Source: Bacteroidales bacterium
GTDB lineage: Bacteria; Bacteroidota; Bacteroidia; Bacteroidales; F082
DNA length: 64,000 nucleotides
Reading direction: 5' to 3'
Assembly: GCA_017530365.1 (NCBI GenBank)
Contig: JAFXMK010000036.1
Coordinates: forward strand, 1-64,000
The position numbers and the translations under genes are program-made. This document shows, in pieces, positions 24,027-31,903 of the stretch (its first letter is position 1; every line of letters starts with the position of its first letter). Under the pieces are notes generated by a model. It made no database searches. It saw only the letters and a program-made list of their open reading frames with translations, and was not told the origin of the DNA.

Positions 24027-24647
24027 ATGAAAAAAGCATTAGCAATCGTGGCTTTGTTTGCCGCAATGTTCGTTGCCGGAAATGTGCAGGCACAATCAAC
24101 CGTTTATGCAGGTTATGCTCCTGAAACCTTTGTTACTGGAAACAGCAGCAACAACTACCAAGGTTTCTTCGCTGGTTTCACCCAGAACTTTGGCCTCGCC
24201 AAAGGTATTGGTGCCGCAGTAGGTGGCCAGTTCCGTATGAACACCAAGTCTGCTCAAGAAAGCAATGCTGTTGGAAGCATCAAAACCACCAACACCCAAC
24301 TCCTTGTTGACATCCCTGTTTTGTTTAATTATTCCATCGGCATTAACCGTGAATTGAGTGTTGTTCCATTTGTTGGACCAATGGCAAGCCTTGCCCTTTC
24401 TGGAAAGACCAAGACCACCACTCATGAAAACATCCTTGGCACCAACACGAGCAACACCGTTGATTGGTATGGTGACAACAGCAACCTCAGCCGTTTCAAC
24501 CTCTATGTCGTGTTTGGCGCAGATGTGAAATTCAACCAATTCAACTTGTTTGGCGGTTATCGTCTTGGTTTGCTCGACATCAACACCAGCGACAACATCA
24601 CCACAAAGACCAACGGCCTTTTCGTCGGCCTTGGCTTCGCGCTCTAA
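24027..24647 (+). CDS. outer-membrane beta-barrel protein
   Basis: A 206-aa protein with a signal peptide (MKKALAIVALFAAMFVAGNVQAQ) and an alternating-pattern barrel of about eight strands ending in aromatic/hydrophobic residues (NGLFVGLGFAL), the typical outer-membrane C-terminus. It resembles small porin-like or OmpW/OmpA-barrel-like Bacteroidales proteins, with no extra domain. It has its own promoter and its own terminator. Its codon use and strong signals suggest good expression. The ligand is unknown. Confidence 0.85.
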   Translation: MKKALAIVALFAAMFVAGNVQAQSTVYAGYAPETFVTGNSSNNYQGFFAGFTQNFGLAKGIGAAVGGQFRMNTKSAQESNAVGSIKTTNTQLLVDIPVLFNYSIGINRELSVVPFVGPMASLALSGKTKTTTHENILGTNTSNTVDWYGDNSNLSRFNLYVVFGADVKFNQFNLFGGYRLGLLDINTSDNITTKTNGLFVGLGFAL

Positions 24648-24667
24648 TCCGAGTGTTTTAAATGAAC

Positions 24668-24702
24668 CAAAAAGAGAACGACTCACATCGTTCTCTTTTT
24701 TT
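24668..24702. terminator. bidirectional rho-independent terminator
   Basis: A 13-bp perfect stem (AAAAAGAGAACGA / TCGTTCTCTTTTT) around a 6-nt loop with T residues after it on the plus strand and A residues before it. It separates the convergent outer-membrane barrel and dipeptidase genes. Confidence 0.9.
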
Positions 24703-24732
24703 GTACTCAGAAAATCCGTGTCATCATGTAAA

Positions 24733-26424
24733 TCACCGTTCCCTTCGCTCGATGACTTCCTTTAGTTGATAGCGTTCGCCCGTTGATGGTTTGATGGCAT
24801 CGATGAACTGCTGATCGTAACCGGGCGTATCGTAGCCCCAACGGACAAACTTGCCGTCCTTCCCGATCTTGCGCACCACCAAGTCGTTGTAACGGACGAT
24901 GAGGTATTTCGCCAACTGATCCCAACGCTGCATCATCTTCTCAGCGTACGCGATACTTTTGCGGTTCAGGTAATCTTGACGCTTGGCGGGATTCATATCC
25001 TTGATAGCTGCAAGCACCTTGTCTTGGTCGGCGAAATAGTAATCCTCCAGCTCGTTTTGCGCCTTCCGAAGGTCGCCGATCATCATCGAATACCGGGGAT
25101 AAACCATGTTGGCCACCCAGTTGTTCATCCAGAAGGCCGACTCAAAGCTGAATTCGTTGCGGGGGTTGTTCTCTTGGCGGAAGCAGGCCGGCACCTTTGT
25201 GATGCAGCAATAGAGCGGCACGTAGGCCACCATGTTGGCATCATCGCAGTTGAACCAGGTGACACCACCCACGTCATCGGGAAGCCATGAACGCATCTGG
25301 CAGGTCATGGTGAAGCCAGATTGTTGTGTTGCGATGGGGCGTTCACGGAAATAATCTAGGCTGTCGCTGTCCTTGTAATGCATCGGCAAGGGCCTCACGG
25401 GCATGCCCCAAGGACCAGCCGTCATGTCGGAAGTCATGTCCAAAGGCGTACCCTCGTAATGGTCGCGCATATCCTGCTGAAGGTCTCTCAACGACAAGGG
25501 GTTGTCGGGCTTGATCCACAGCGGCAGGTGGTCGCAGACATCGAAATCGCCATTGATGTATGGCAGGTATTTATCCATCTCCTCTTGGCTGTAATGATGG
25601 CGGAAGAAGCTCCACACACGGGCATCGGCGTAGCGCACGTTCTCGAAGTCGATCGGACAATAGGCATCGCGGAAAGAGAATTCCTCGTCTTTGCCGTTGA
25701 AGAACCCTTTCTCACGCGCAAACGAAATCACATCCGCAGCATACACACACTCCACTTCAGGATCATTGATCCGTCCAAAGTTCTTGCTACTAATGCTCTT
25801 TCCACTTTCCAGCGGAAACTGCCTGATCCGGCTCAAGTTGGCGTGGGCACAGATGCAGTCGTCGGGGATCCTTAAAGCCACCCATACCGCGCCATTCCGT
25901 TTGGGCCCCTTCCCTATGATCTCCATGATCCAGGCCTCGTTAGGGTCGCACACAGTGATGCTTTCGCCGCTACTGTTGTAGCCATATTCCTCCACCAGCT
26001 CGGCCATGCATTTGATCGCTTCCCGGGCCGTGGTAGAACGTTGCAAAGCCAGGCGCATCAACGTGAAGTAGTCGAGCAGTCCGTCTTCGTTCACCAGCTC
26101 CAGTCGCCCGTCAAAGGTGGTCTCCACAATAGTAAGTTGCTTTTCATTCATCAGACCCACTACATTGTAAGTGTACTCAACTTGTTTCACATAACGTCCC
26201 TTGTGAACAGGGCCCCATCCGTTCACCGTGATCTGCTCCCCAGGAGCATGTTTCCCAGCAGGGCTGTAGAACAAGGATCCCGAAAAGCCGAAGCCGTCGC
26301 AGTTGTAAGTACACATCACACTGCCGTCAGCGGATGCCTTCTTTCCCACAATCAAGTTGGTACAAGCCAAAGCGGATTCCCAACCCAGCATGGCAAGTAA
26401 AGCAGTAATCAAAAGTCTCTTCAT
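24733..26424 (-). CDS. C69-family dipeptidase
   Basis: A secreted N-terminal-nucleophile peptidase of family C69/U34 (PepD-like), 563 aa from the ATG at 26424. After the signal peptide (RLLITALLAMLGWESALA) the mature protein begins with the nucleophile Cys in ACTNLIVGKKASADGS, exactly as the family requires. Other family segments are WGPVHKGRYVKQVEYTYN and SSGESITVCDPNEAWIMEI. An upstream in-frame ATG at 26448 overlaps the -7 element and is excluded. Likely role: cleavage of dipeptides in the periplasm or outside, consistent with an amino-acid-fermenting organism. Confidence 0.93.
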   Translation of the reverse strand: MKRLLITALLAMLGWESALACTNLIVGKKASADGSVMCTYNCDGFGFSGSLFYSPAGKHAPGEQITVNGWGPVHKGRYVKQVEYTYNVVGLMNEKQLTIVETTFDGRLELVNEDGLLDYFTLMRLALQRSTTAREAIKCMAELVEEYGYNSSGESITVCDPNEAWIMEIIGKGPKRNGAVWVALRIPDDCICAHANLSRIRQFPLESGKSISSKNFGRINDPEVECVYAADVISFAREKGFFNGKDEEFSFRDAYCPIDFENVRYADARVWSFFRHHYSQEEMDKYLPYINGDFDVCDHLPLWIKPDNPLSLRDLQQDMRDHYEGTPLDMTSDMTAGPWGMPVRPLPMHYKDSDSLDYFRERPIATQQSGFTMTCQMRSWLPDDVGGVTWFNCDDANMVAYVPLYCCITKVPACFRQENNPRNEFSFESAFWMNNWVANMVYPRYSMMIGDLRKAQNELEDYYFADQDKVLAAIKDMNPAKRQDYLNRKSIAYAEKMMQRWDQLAKYLIVRYNDLVVRKIGKDGKFVRWGYDTPGYDQQFIDAIKPSTGERYQLKEVIERRER

Positions 26425-26445
26425 AGCAATTATCGTATTGTATTG

Positions 26446-26474
26446 CAAATTTAGAAAAATAATTCATCATCCAA
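26446..26474 (-). promoter_or_regulatory. promoter of the dipeptidase gene
   Basis: Minus-strand TTG (26472-26474) and TAAATTTG (26446-26453) with an 18-bp spacer. The inferred start is about 15 bp upstream of the ATG at 26424. Confidence 0.6.
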
Positions 26475-26529
26475 TCGCATGGCACGGTTATTGCTCACAA
26501 TTTAGGGAATTATTAATATTTTTTACATT

Positions 26530-26976
26530 ATGAAAAAAACGGTTTTACTCAGTTTCATAGCGCTCTTCGCAGTCATTACAGCCACGGCACAAAGCAAAGT
26601 TAAGAAGATGGATGAGCCAACCAATAAATTTGAGATACTCAGACAACATGCTGCCAATGCAACGGGTGATCAAAAAGCTTTGGAAATCAAAGCAGGTGAT
26701 ACATCAGCATTCCCTACCAATGACAAGTTTGAATTACTCAGACAACACCTTTCCAATACGGAAGAACAGAACACATTGGATAATAAGGCTGACAATACCG
26801 TTAAAATGCATCTCAATGCTGAAGATAAGCTCGAAATGCTAAAAAATCGCAATATCAAAGCCAAAAACCATCAGAGAGAGACTGAAAACAACACGAGCAG
26901 AAAGGTTGTTATCAAGCCTCACATGCGCAGTGAAGGTGACACGATCAGGGTTAGAGGGCACCATCCAAAGCCATAA
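26530..26976 (+). CDS. uncharacterised secreted repeat protein
   Basis: A 148-aa protein with a signal peptide (MKKTVLLSFIALFAVITATAQ). The mature part is hydrophilic and carries a repeated motif: NKFEILRQH, DKFELLRQH and a weaker DKLEMLKNR, spaced about 34 residues apart, followed by a basic tail. No known domain was recognised. It is AT-richer than its neighbours. It is a single gene between the dipeptidase promoter and the convergent cation exporter. The function is unknown. Confidence 0.75.
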   Translation: MKKTVLLSFIALFAVITATAQSKVKKMDEPTNKFEILRQHAANATGDQKALEIKAGDTSAFPTNDKFELLRQHLSNTEEQNTLDNKADNTVKMHLNAEDKLEMLKNRNIKAKNHQRETENNTSRKVVIKPHMRSEGDTIRVRGHHPKP

Positions 26977-26996
26977 TCAAAATAACCAAACAAGTT

Positions 26997-27899
26997 TTAC
27001 TCCTTCGGTTCCACATGAACCGCTACATGGGTTTCTTCACCATAATGCTGTCGGAGCAAATCTTCCACTTCAGAGGCCTTGTCATGGGCCTCTTTTAATG
27101 TAAGGTTACCATCCATCAGAATATGGAGTTCGATGGCGTAATGGTTGCCAATGCGTCGGGTACGCAGGTCATGGGGCTTGGTGACACCCGGTACCGAGGC
27201 CGCCAGCTGGAGAATCTCCTCCTCTACCGTGTTGGGCAACGACTGCTCCATCAGATCGCCGATGCCGTTTTTCAACAGGTCGAAGGCTACTTTCACGATG
27301 AAGCCGCCCACCACTACCGAAGCGATTGGATCGAGGATGGTCCAGCGTTCACCTAAGAAGATGGCACCGCCGATACCCACGGCTGTCCCAATGGACGACA
27401 GGGCATCGCTGCGGTGATGCCAAGCGTTGGCCTCCACAGCCTTGGAATTCAACTTCCTTGCCTTGATAATGGAATATCGATAGACGCCCTCCTTCAGCAC
27501 AATGGAAACAATAGCCGCCCAGAAAGCGAGCATTTCAGGCGCTTCCAGCACCTCGCCTTGGGCCCAGGCAGCAATCTTCAGCGCTCCTTTCACGATGATG
27601 CCAATGGCCACCGCCATCAAGGCCACGCCGATGATGGTCAAAGCCAAGGTCTCATACTTGCCATGACCATAGTCATGTGACTTGTCCTGGGGCTTGTTGC
27701 TGATCTTGACAAATACCAGCACGATGATATCTGTCACAAAATCGGAAAGCGAGTGCAGGGCGTCGGCAACCATGGCGGAGCTTCGTCCCACGATGCCCGC
27801 CACAAACTTGAATACCAGGAGGATCACGTTCACCGCACCTCCCACAAAGGTCACCTTAAAGATCTCTTTTTCCCGTTCCTTAGCCCGAGTGTTTTCCAT
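26997..27899 (-). CDS. cation diffusion facilitator (CDF) metal exporter
   Basis: A 300-aa CDF transporter with about six membrane helices. Metal-site motifs are present: DALHSLSDFVTD in helix 2 and HHRSDALSS in helix 5, plus HDYGHGKYET after helix 3. The C-terminal cytoplasmic domain (TRRIGNHYAIELHILMD, then HVAVHVEP) is complete. It exports zinc, iron or related divalent cations from the cytoplasm. Its ATG overlaps the stop of the upstream lipoprotein gene by one base (TAATG), so the two are translationally coupled. Confidence 0.93.
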   Translation of the reverse strand: MENTRAKEREKEIFKVTFVGGAVNVILLVFKFVAGIVGRSSAMVADALHSLSDFVTDIIVLVFVKISNKPQDKSHDYGHGKYETLALTIIGVALMAVAIGIIVKGALKIAAWAQGEVLEAPEMLAFWAAIVSIVLKEGVYRYSIIKARKLNSKAVEANAWHHRSDALSSIGTAVGIGGAIFLGERWTILDPIASVVVGGFIVKVAFDLLKNGIGDLMEQSLPNTVEEEILQLAASVPGVTKPHDLRTRRIGNHYAIELHILMDGNLTLKEAHDKASEVEDLLRQHYGEETHVAVHVEPKE

Positions 27900-28987
27900 T
27901 ATCTAAACGGACGCCAAACCAATTCAGCATCATATACCTCACCGAACGAGTCAAAAATCGCTTGACCTTCATCCAAGGTAAGCAACTCACCGTTTTTATT
28001 GTACTCGTCTTCCATTTTATCCGTCTCGAAATTGTAGCTCTGCATATCGCCAAATTCGAACTCAGGAGCGCTGTTTATCAGCTTGGTATAATGCGCATAG
28101 AAACAACCCGTACCACAACCGCCGGCATCGCCCACGACGCTTTCTTTATGGAAAATCAGATGGCGTTTGAAATCCGTGCTGGCAAGGAGATGGATCTCTC
28201 CTTCGACAATGGATACAACTACCTGGCATTCATCATTATGGTTGCTCAAGACCAACTCCGGCATGCCATCTTTATCGACATCAAACAAGGCATATTTGCT
28301 GAACGACTCGTCATCATAGAAATCATAATTCTCATGGTATTTATCCAAGATGGTCGAAATGCCTTCAAACTCGGTCACTGGCTCGGTGAAATTCATGCCG
28401 TCCCAAGAATAGACGTGCCTTAAGCCGCCCCACCATTGGCCGAAATACTCATACACCGCTATTTCGTTCGGTTCAGGATAGATCTCATACCACACCTCCG
28501 CATCCGTAAAATCAGAAGCAAACTTCAGGGCAGGAACGATCTCAGGAGTCATCGTCTTGCTTGATGGATCATAGTCATAAAACGCCAAAAGACTTTGTTT
28601 AATGCAGTTCGGCTGGAAGATATTGATCCCGAACAGTTGGTGACCGTTGGAACGTTGCCACACGCGGGCTTGCAAGCTCTCGTCATCTGGATTGTCATTG
28701 CCGCTGGAGAAGCTCATGTAGTTGTAATCCGGGTCATACATCGAAACGAACTCCTGTTCATTTTCCGGCAATTTAAGGTCTTCGAGTAAGGCAGCAACAC
28801 ATCGTGTGGGCCATTGCTTTTGGAAGGCCTGCATCATGCCCATGACATCGGCACTTTTCACTTTATTGATGGGAGCAGTCTGCCATGAATCACCTATCTC
28901 GTCAACAGTCATAATGGGTTTTTCGCTCTCCGTGCAAGAAAGCATAAACAGGCAAAGGATGCCTGCGATCAAGAAACACTTTTTCAT
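27899..28987 (-). CDS. uncharacterised lipoprotein
   Basis: A 362-aa lipoprotein from the ATG at 28987 (MKKCFLIAGILCLFMLSC, lipobox LMLSC-like). An upstream in-frame ATG lies before the predicted transcript start and is not used. The mature protein contains LFDVDKDGMPELVLSN, an FG-GAP/EF-hand-like calcium-type loop, and repeats of aromatic-rich beta segments, suggesting a beta-propeller fold. It is coupled to the CDF exporter gene and divergent from GH97. A role linked to the exporter is possible but not shown. Confidence 0.78.
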   Translation of the reverse strand: MKKCFLIAGILCLFMLSCTESEKPIMTVDEIGDSWQTAPINKVKSADVMGMMQAFQKQWPTRCVAALLEDLKLPENEQEFVSMYDPDYNYMSFSSGNDNPDDESLQARVWQRSNGHQLFGINIFQPNCIKQSLLAFYDYDPSSKTMTPEIVPALKFASDFTDAEVWYEIYPEPNEIAVYEYFGQWWGGLRHVYSWDGMNFTEPVTEFEGISTILDKYHENYDFYDDESFSKYALFDVDKDGMPELVLSNHNDECQVVVSIVEGEIHLLASTDFKRHLIFHKESVVGDAGGCGTGCFYAHYTKLINSAPEFEFGDMQSYNFETDKMEDEYNKNGELLTLDEGQAIFDSFGEVYDAELVWRPFR

Positions 28988-29011
28988 GATGTTTAATTTT
29001 ATAATGTGAGG

Positions 29012-29034
29012 CAAAAATACATTTTTTATCTTTG
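29012..29034. promoter_or_regulatory. back-to-back -7 elements between the lipoprotein and GH97 genes
   Basis: TATTTTTG on the minus strand (29012-29019) and TATCTTTG on the plus strand (29027-29034) are 7 bp apart, so the two promoters overlap and probably compete for polymerase. No clear -33 elements were found for either. Confidence 0.65.
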
Positions 29035-29062
29035 CAGCTTATAGAACACAAACATTTTTAGC

Positions 29063-31405
29063 ATGAAAAAAACGCTTCTTCTCCTGATAGCATTGACTGG
29101 AATGCTGATCCAAAACATCTTTGCCGTTGAACCCGTCACCCTGAAAAGCCCTGACGGGAAGCTGGAGCTCAAGTTTGAACTCAAAGACGGCGTCCCCTAT
29201 TATGCCCTCGACCGTCAGGGCAAGCCCGTCGTGCTGCCCTCCAAGATGGGCTTCACCCTCGAATGGCGCGACGACCTAGCCCACGCATTTGTGCTGAAAG
29301 ACACAAGATACGACACTTTCGACGAGACCTGGGAGCCCGTATGGGGCGAAGAAGCTCACATCCGCAACCACTATAACGAGATGCTGGTCACCCTTGAACA
29401 GCCTGTCGGTTCGGTCGAAAGCATGGACCACTCCACCGAAACAAGGCCTACCGTGATGCAGATCCGATTCCGCCTCTACGACGACGGCCTCGGCTTCCGC
29501 TATGAATTCCCTATGTATAGTGAGGAATTAACTCCTAACTCGTTAGTCTGTTTCTGGTTTAAGGAAGAGCTGACCGAGTTCACCATGGCTGGCGACCATA
29601 AGGCCTGGTGGATCCCTGGCGATCTCGACACCCAGGAATACAACTACACCGAGTCGAGACTTTCGGAGATCCCCGAACTGTGGGAAGCTGGCCATAAAGA
29701 CGGCGGATGGCCTTGGACAGCCTTCTCCAAGACAGGCGTCCAAACCGCGTTGCAGATGAAGACCGACGACGGCCTCTACATCAACATCCACGAAGCCGCC
29801 ACCCTCGACTTCCCCACCATGCATCTCGATCTTCAAGCCACCTCACCTTTCACGTTCCGCGCTTTCCTCTGCCCCGACGCCACTGGCTACAAAGGCCGCA
29901 TCCAAGCGCCATGCCACACCCCTTGGCGCACCATCATGGTCTGCGAAAAAGCCACCGACGTACTGGCTTCACGACTCATCCTCAACCTCAACGAGCCCTG
30001 CGCCCTGGAAGATGTTTCTTGGATCCATCCTGTGAAATACATGGGCGTTTGGTGGGAGATGATCTCAGGCAAGAGCACCTGGTCTTATACCAACGACTTC
30101 CCATCGGTAAAGCTGGGACAAACCGACTATGAGCATGCCAAGCCCAATGGCACCCACGGCGCAAACAACGCCAACGTGCGCCGCTACATCGACTTCGCAG
30201 CTTCCAATGGTTTTGACGCCCTCCTCATCGAAGGATGGAACATCGGCTGGGAAGACTGGTACGGCAAGCAGAAGGAATTCGTCTTCGATTTCATCACCCC
30301 CTACCCCGACTTCGACCTGCCCGCACTCAACAAATACGCCCACGAAAAGGGCATCCGCCTCATCATGCACCACGAGAGCTCCGCTTCCACCATCAATTAT
30401 GAACACTGGATGGAGAAGGCCTACACCTTGATGAACCAATACGGCTACAACGCTGTGAAGGGCGGCTATGTTGGCACCATCATCCCCTTCGGCGAAGGCC
30501 ATTACAGCCAGCCCATCAACAACCACTACCACTATGCCATCGTGGAGGCCGCCAAGCACCATATCATGGTGAATTCGCACGAGGCTGTGAGACCTACAGG
30601 CCTCTGCCGCACCTGGCCCAACATGATCGGCAACGAGAGCGCCATGGGCACTGAGTTCCGCGAGCGTATCAAACCTGGACACACCACCATCCTGCCCTTC
30701 ACCCGTCTTCAAGGCGGACCGATGGACTACACCCCTGGCATCTTCGAGCCCGACATGGGTAAGATCGTCCCCTGGGGCGGCAAGATGCGCCACACCATCT
30801 GCAACCAGCTGGGCCTCTATGTGACTTTCTATTCTCCCCTGCAGATGGCCGCCGACTTCCCCGAACACTACGAGCCCTACATGGATGCCTTCCAGTTCAT
30901 CAAAGACGTAGCCGTCGATTGGGATACCAGCATTTATATCGCTGCCGAACCCGGCGATTATATCGTGACCGCACGCCATCCCAAGCTCTCCTCCCTCAAC
31001 AAAGCCGCCGAAGGCCTCGCCACCCTCTCCGATGGCAAGAAAGGTGTCATCAACAGCGCCACCCGTTTCGTTTACGCCATAGATTCAGATCAACTCCTCA
31101 CTCCTAACTCCTCACTCCCAACTCCCCACGACGTCTGGTACGTCGGCGGCATCACCGATGAGAATGCCCGCGAAGTCAAGGTGAAACTCGACTTCCTGAA
31201 GCCAGGTGTCACCTACGACGCCACCATCTATTGCGATGCCAAAGACGCCAACGGTCTCCCAACTGACTCCTCACTCCCTTACAATCCCCAAGCCTATACC
31301 GTTACGCACAAGAAAGTGAACTCCAAATCAGTTTTGAAACTCAAGATGGCCCCCTGCGGAGGATTCGCCATTTCATTGAGGTCGAAACAACCCATTACAA
31401 AATAA
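29063..31405 (+). CDS. GH97 alpha-glucosidase/alpha-galactosidase (SusB-like)
   Basis: A 780-aa secreted glycoside hydrolase family 97 enzyme with signal peptide (TLLLLIALTGMLIQNIFA). The N-terminal beta-super-sandwich is followed by a TIM barrel (WWEMISGKSTWSY onwards). The segment NSHEAVRPTGLCRTWPN and the following NESAMGTEF hold the two glutamates used by inverting SusB-type members, so alpha-glucosidase activity is more likely than the retaining alpha-galactosidase type. It carries in-frame heptamer tracts at 31093-31127 and 31266-31279 and perhaps near 29530. No susC/susD pair is adjacent. Confidence 0.94.
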   Translation: MKKTLLLLIALTGMLIQNIFAVEPVTLKSPDGKLELKFELKDGVPYYALDRQGKPVVLPSKMGFTLEWRDDLAHAFVLKDTRYDTFDETWEPVWGEEAHIRNHYNEMLVTLEQPVGSVESMDHSTETRPTVMQIRFRLYDDGLGFRYEFPMYSEELTPNSLVCFWFKEELTEFTMAGDHKAWWIPGDLDTQEYNYTESRLSEIPELWEAGHKDGGWPWTAFSKTGVQTALQMKTDDGLYINIHEAATLDFPTMHLDLQATSPFTFRAFLCPDATGYKGRIQAPCHTPWRTIMVCEKATDVLASRLILNLNEPCALEDVSWIHPVKYMGVWWEMISGKSTWSYTNDFPSVKLGQTDYEHAKPNGTHGANNANVRRYIDFAASNGFDALLIEGWNIGWEDWYGKQKEFVFDFITPYPDFDLPALNKYAHEKGIRLIMHHESSASTINYEHWMEKAYTLMNQYGYNAVKGGYVGTIIPFGEGHYSQPINNHYHYAIVEAAKHHIMVNSHEAVRPTGLCRTWPNMIGNESAMGTEFRERIKPGHTTILPFTRLQGGPMDYTPGIFEPDMGKIVPWGGKMRHTICNQLGLYVTFYSPLQMAADFPEHYEPYMDAFQFIKDVAVDWDTSIYIAAEPGDYIVTARHPKLSSLNKAAEGLATLSDGKKGVINSATRFVYAIDSDQLLTPNSSLPTPHDVWYVGGITDENAREVKVKLDFLKPGVTYDATIYCDAKDANGLPTDSSLPYNPQAYTVTHKKVNSKSVLKLKMAPCGGFAISLRSKQPITK
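31093..31127. repeat. five-unit heptamer tract inside GH97
   Basis: Five 7-bp units (ACTCCTC, ACTCCTA, ACTCCTC, ACTCCCA, ACTCCCC; 35 bp) encode LLTPNSSLPTP, an extra loop in the C-terminal domain. The reading frame remains open through the tract. Confidence 0.88.
31266..31279. repeat. second heptamer tract inside GH97
   Basis: Two units (ACTCCTC, ACTCCCT) of the same type as the tract 140 bp upstream encode part of DSSLPYN. Short and possibly a remnant. Confidence 0.6.
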
Positions 31406-31410
31406 AATTC

Positions 31411-31418
31411 TATATTTG
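31411..31418 (+). promoter_or_regulatory. -7 element upstream of the DUF2147 gene
   Basis: TATATTTG begins 5 bp after the GH97 stop codon and 28 bp before the DUF2147 ATG. No convincing -33 element. Confidence 0.55.
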
Positions 31419-31445
31419 CTAGTTTTTAGTTGAAACTTTCATCCC

Positions 31446-31901
31446 ATGAAGAAATTCTTTTTAATCATCACATTGATTGGGGCTTTCATCAGCACATCAA
31501 TGGCGCAAAATGCCTTGAACAACAAGGCTGAAAGCATCATCGGCACTTATTCTGGCAAGCAAGGCGACGACCTTTTCAAAGCCAAGATCTCCCAGCAAAA
31601 GGACGGCACCTTCAGCGCTCAAGTCATTTGGGTTGAACATGACCGTGATACCAACGGCAACAAGTTGCTGGACACGAAGAACCCCGACAAAAACCTACGC
31701 AACACACCTTGCGACCAAATCGTGCTTTTCAGCGGATTGAGATACAATGCCAAGGAAAAATGCTGGGACGGCACCAAGATCTATGACCCTCAAAGAGGCA
31801 TCAAGGCAAAGCTACAGGTTGAATTTACCGACGATGGACAGCTCAAGCTTAGAGGATCCATCCTTGGTATCGGTGAAAGTGTTTACTGGAAGAAAATATA
31901 A
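31446..31901 (+). CDS. DUF2147-type secreted protein
   Basis: A 151-aa protein with signal peptide (MKKFFLIITLIGAFISTSMAQ). The mature part matches the DUF2147 lipocalin-like pattern: IIGTYSGKQGDDLFKAKI, FSAQVIWVEHDRDTNGNKLLDTKNP and the end DGQLKLRGSILGIGESVYW. In other Gram-negatives DUF2147 proteins are small envelope beta-barrel proteins of uncertain function. It has its own -7 element and lies 2 bp before the next TonB-receptor-like gene, so both are on one transcript. Confidence 0.87.
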   Translation: MKKFFLIITLIGAFISTSMAQNALNNKAESIIGTYSGKQGDDLFKAKISQQKDGTFSAQVIWVEHDRDTNGNKLLDTKNPDKNLRNTPCDQIVLFSGLRYNAKEKCWDGTKIYDPQRGIKAKLQVEFTDDGQLKLRGSILGIGESVYWKKI

Positions 31902-31903
31902 TA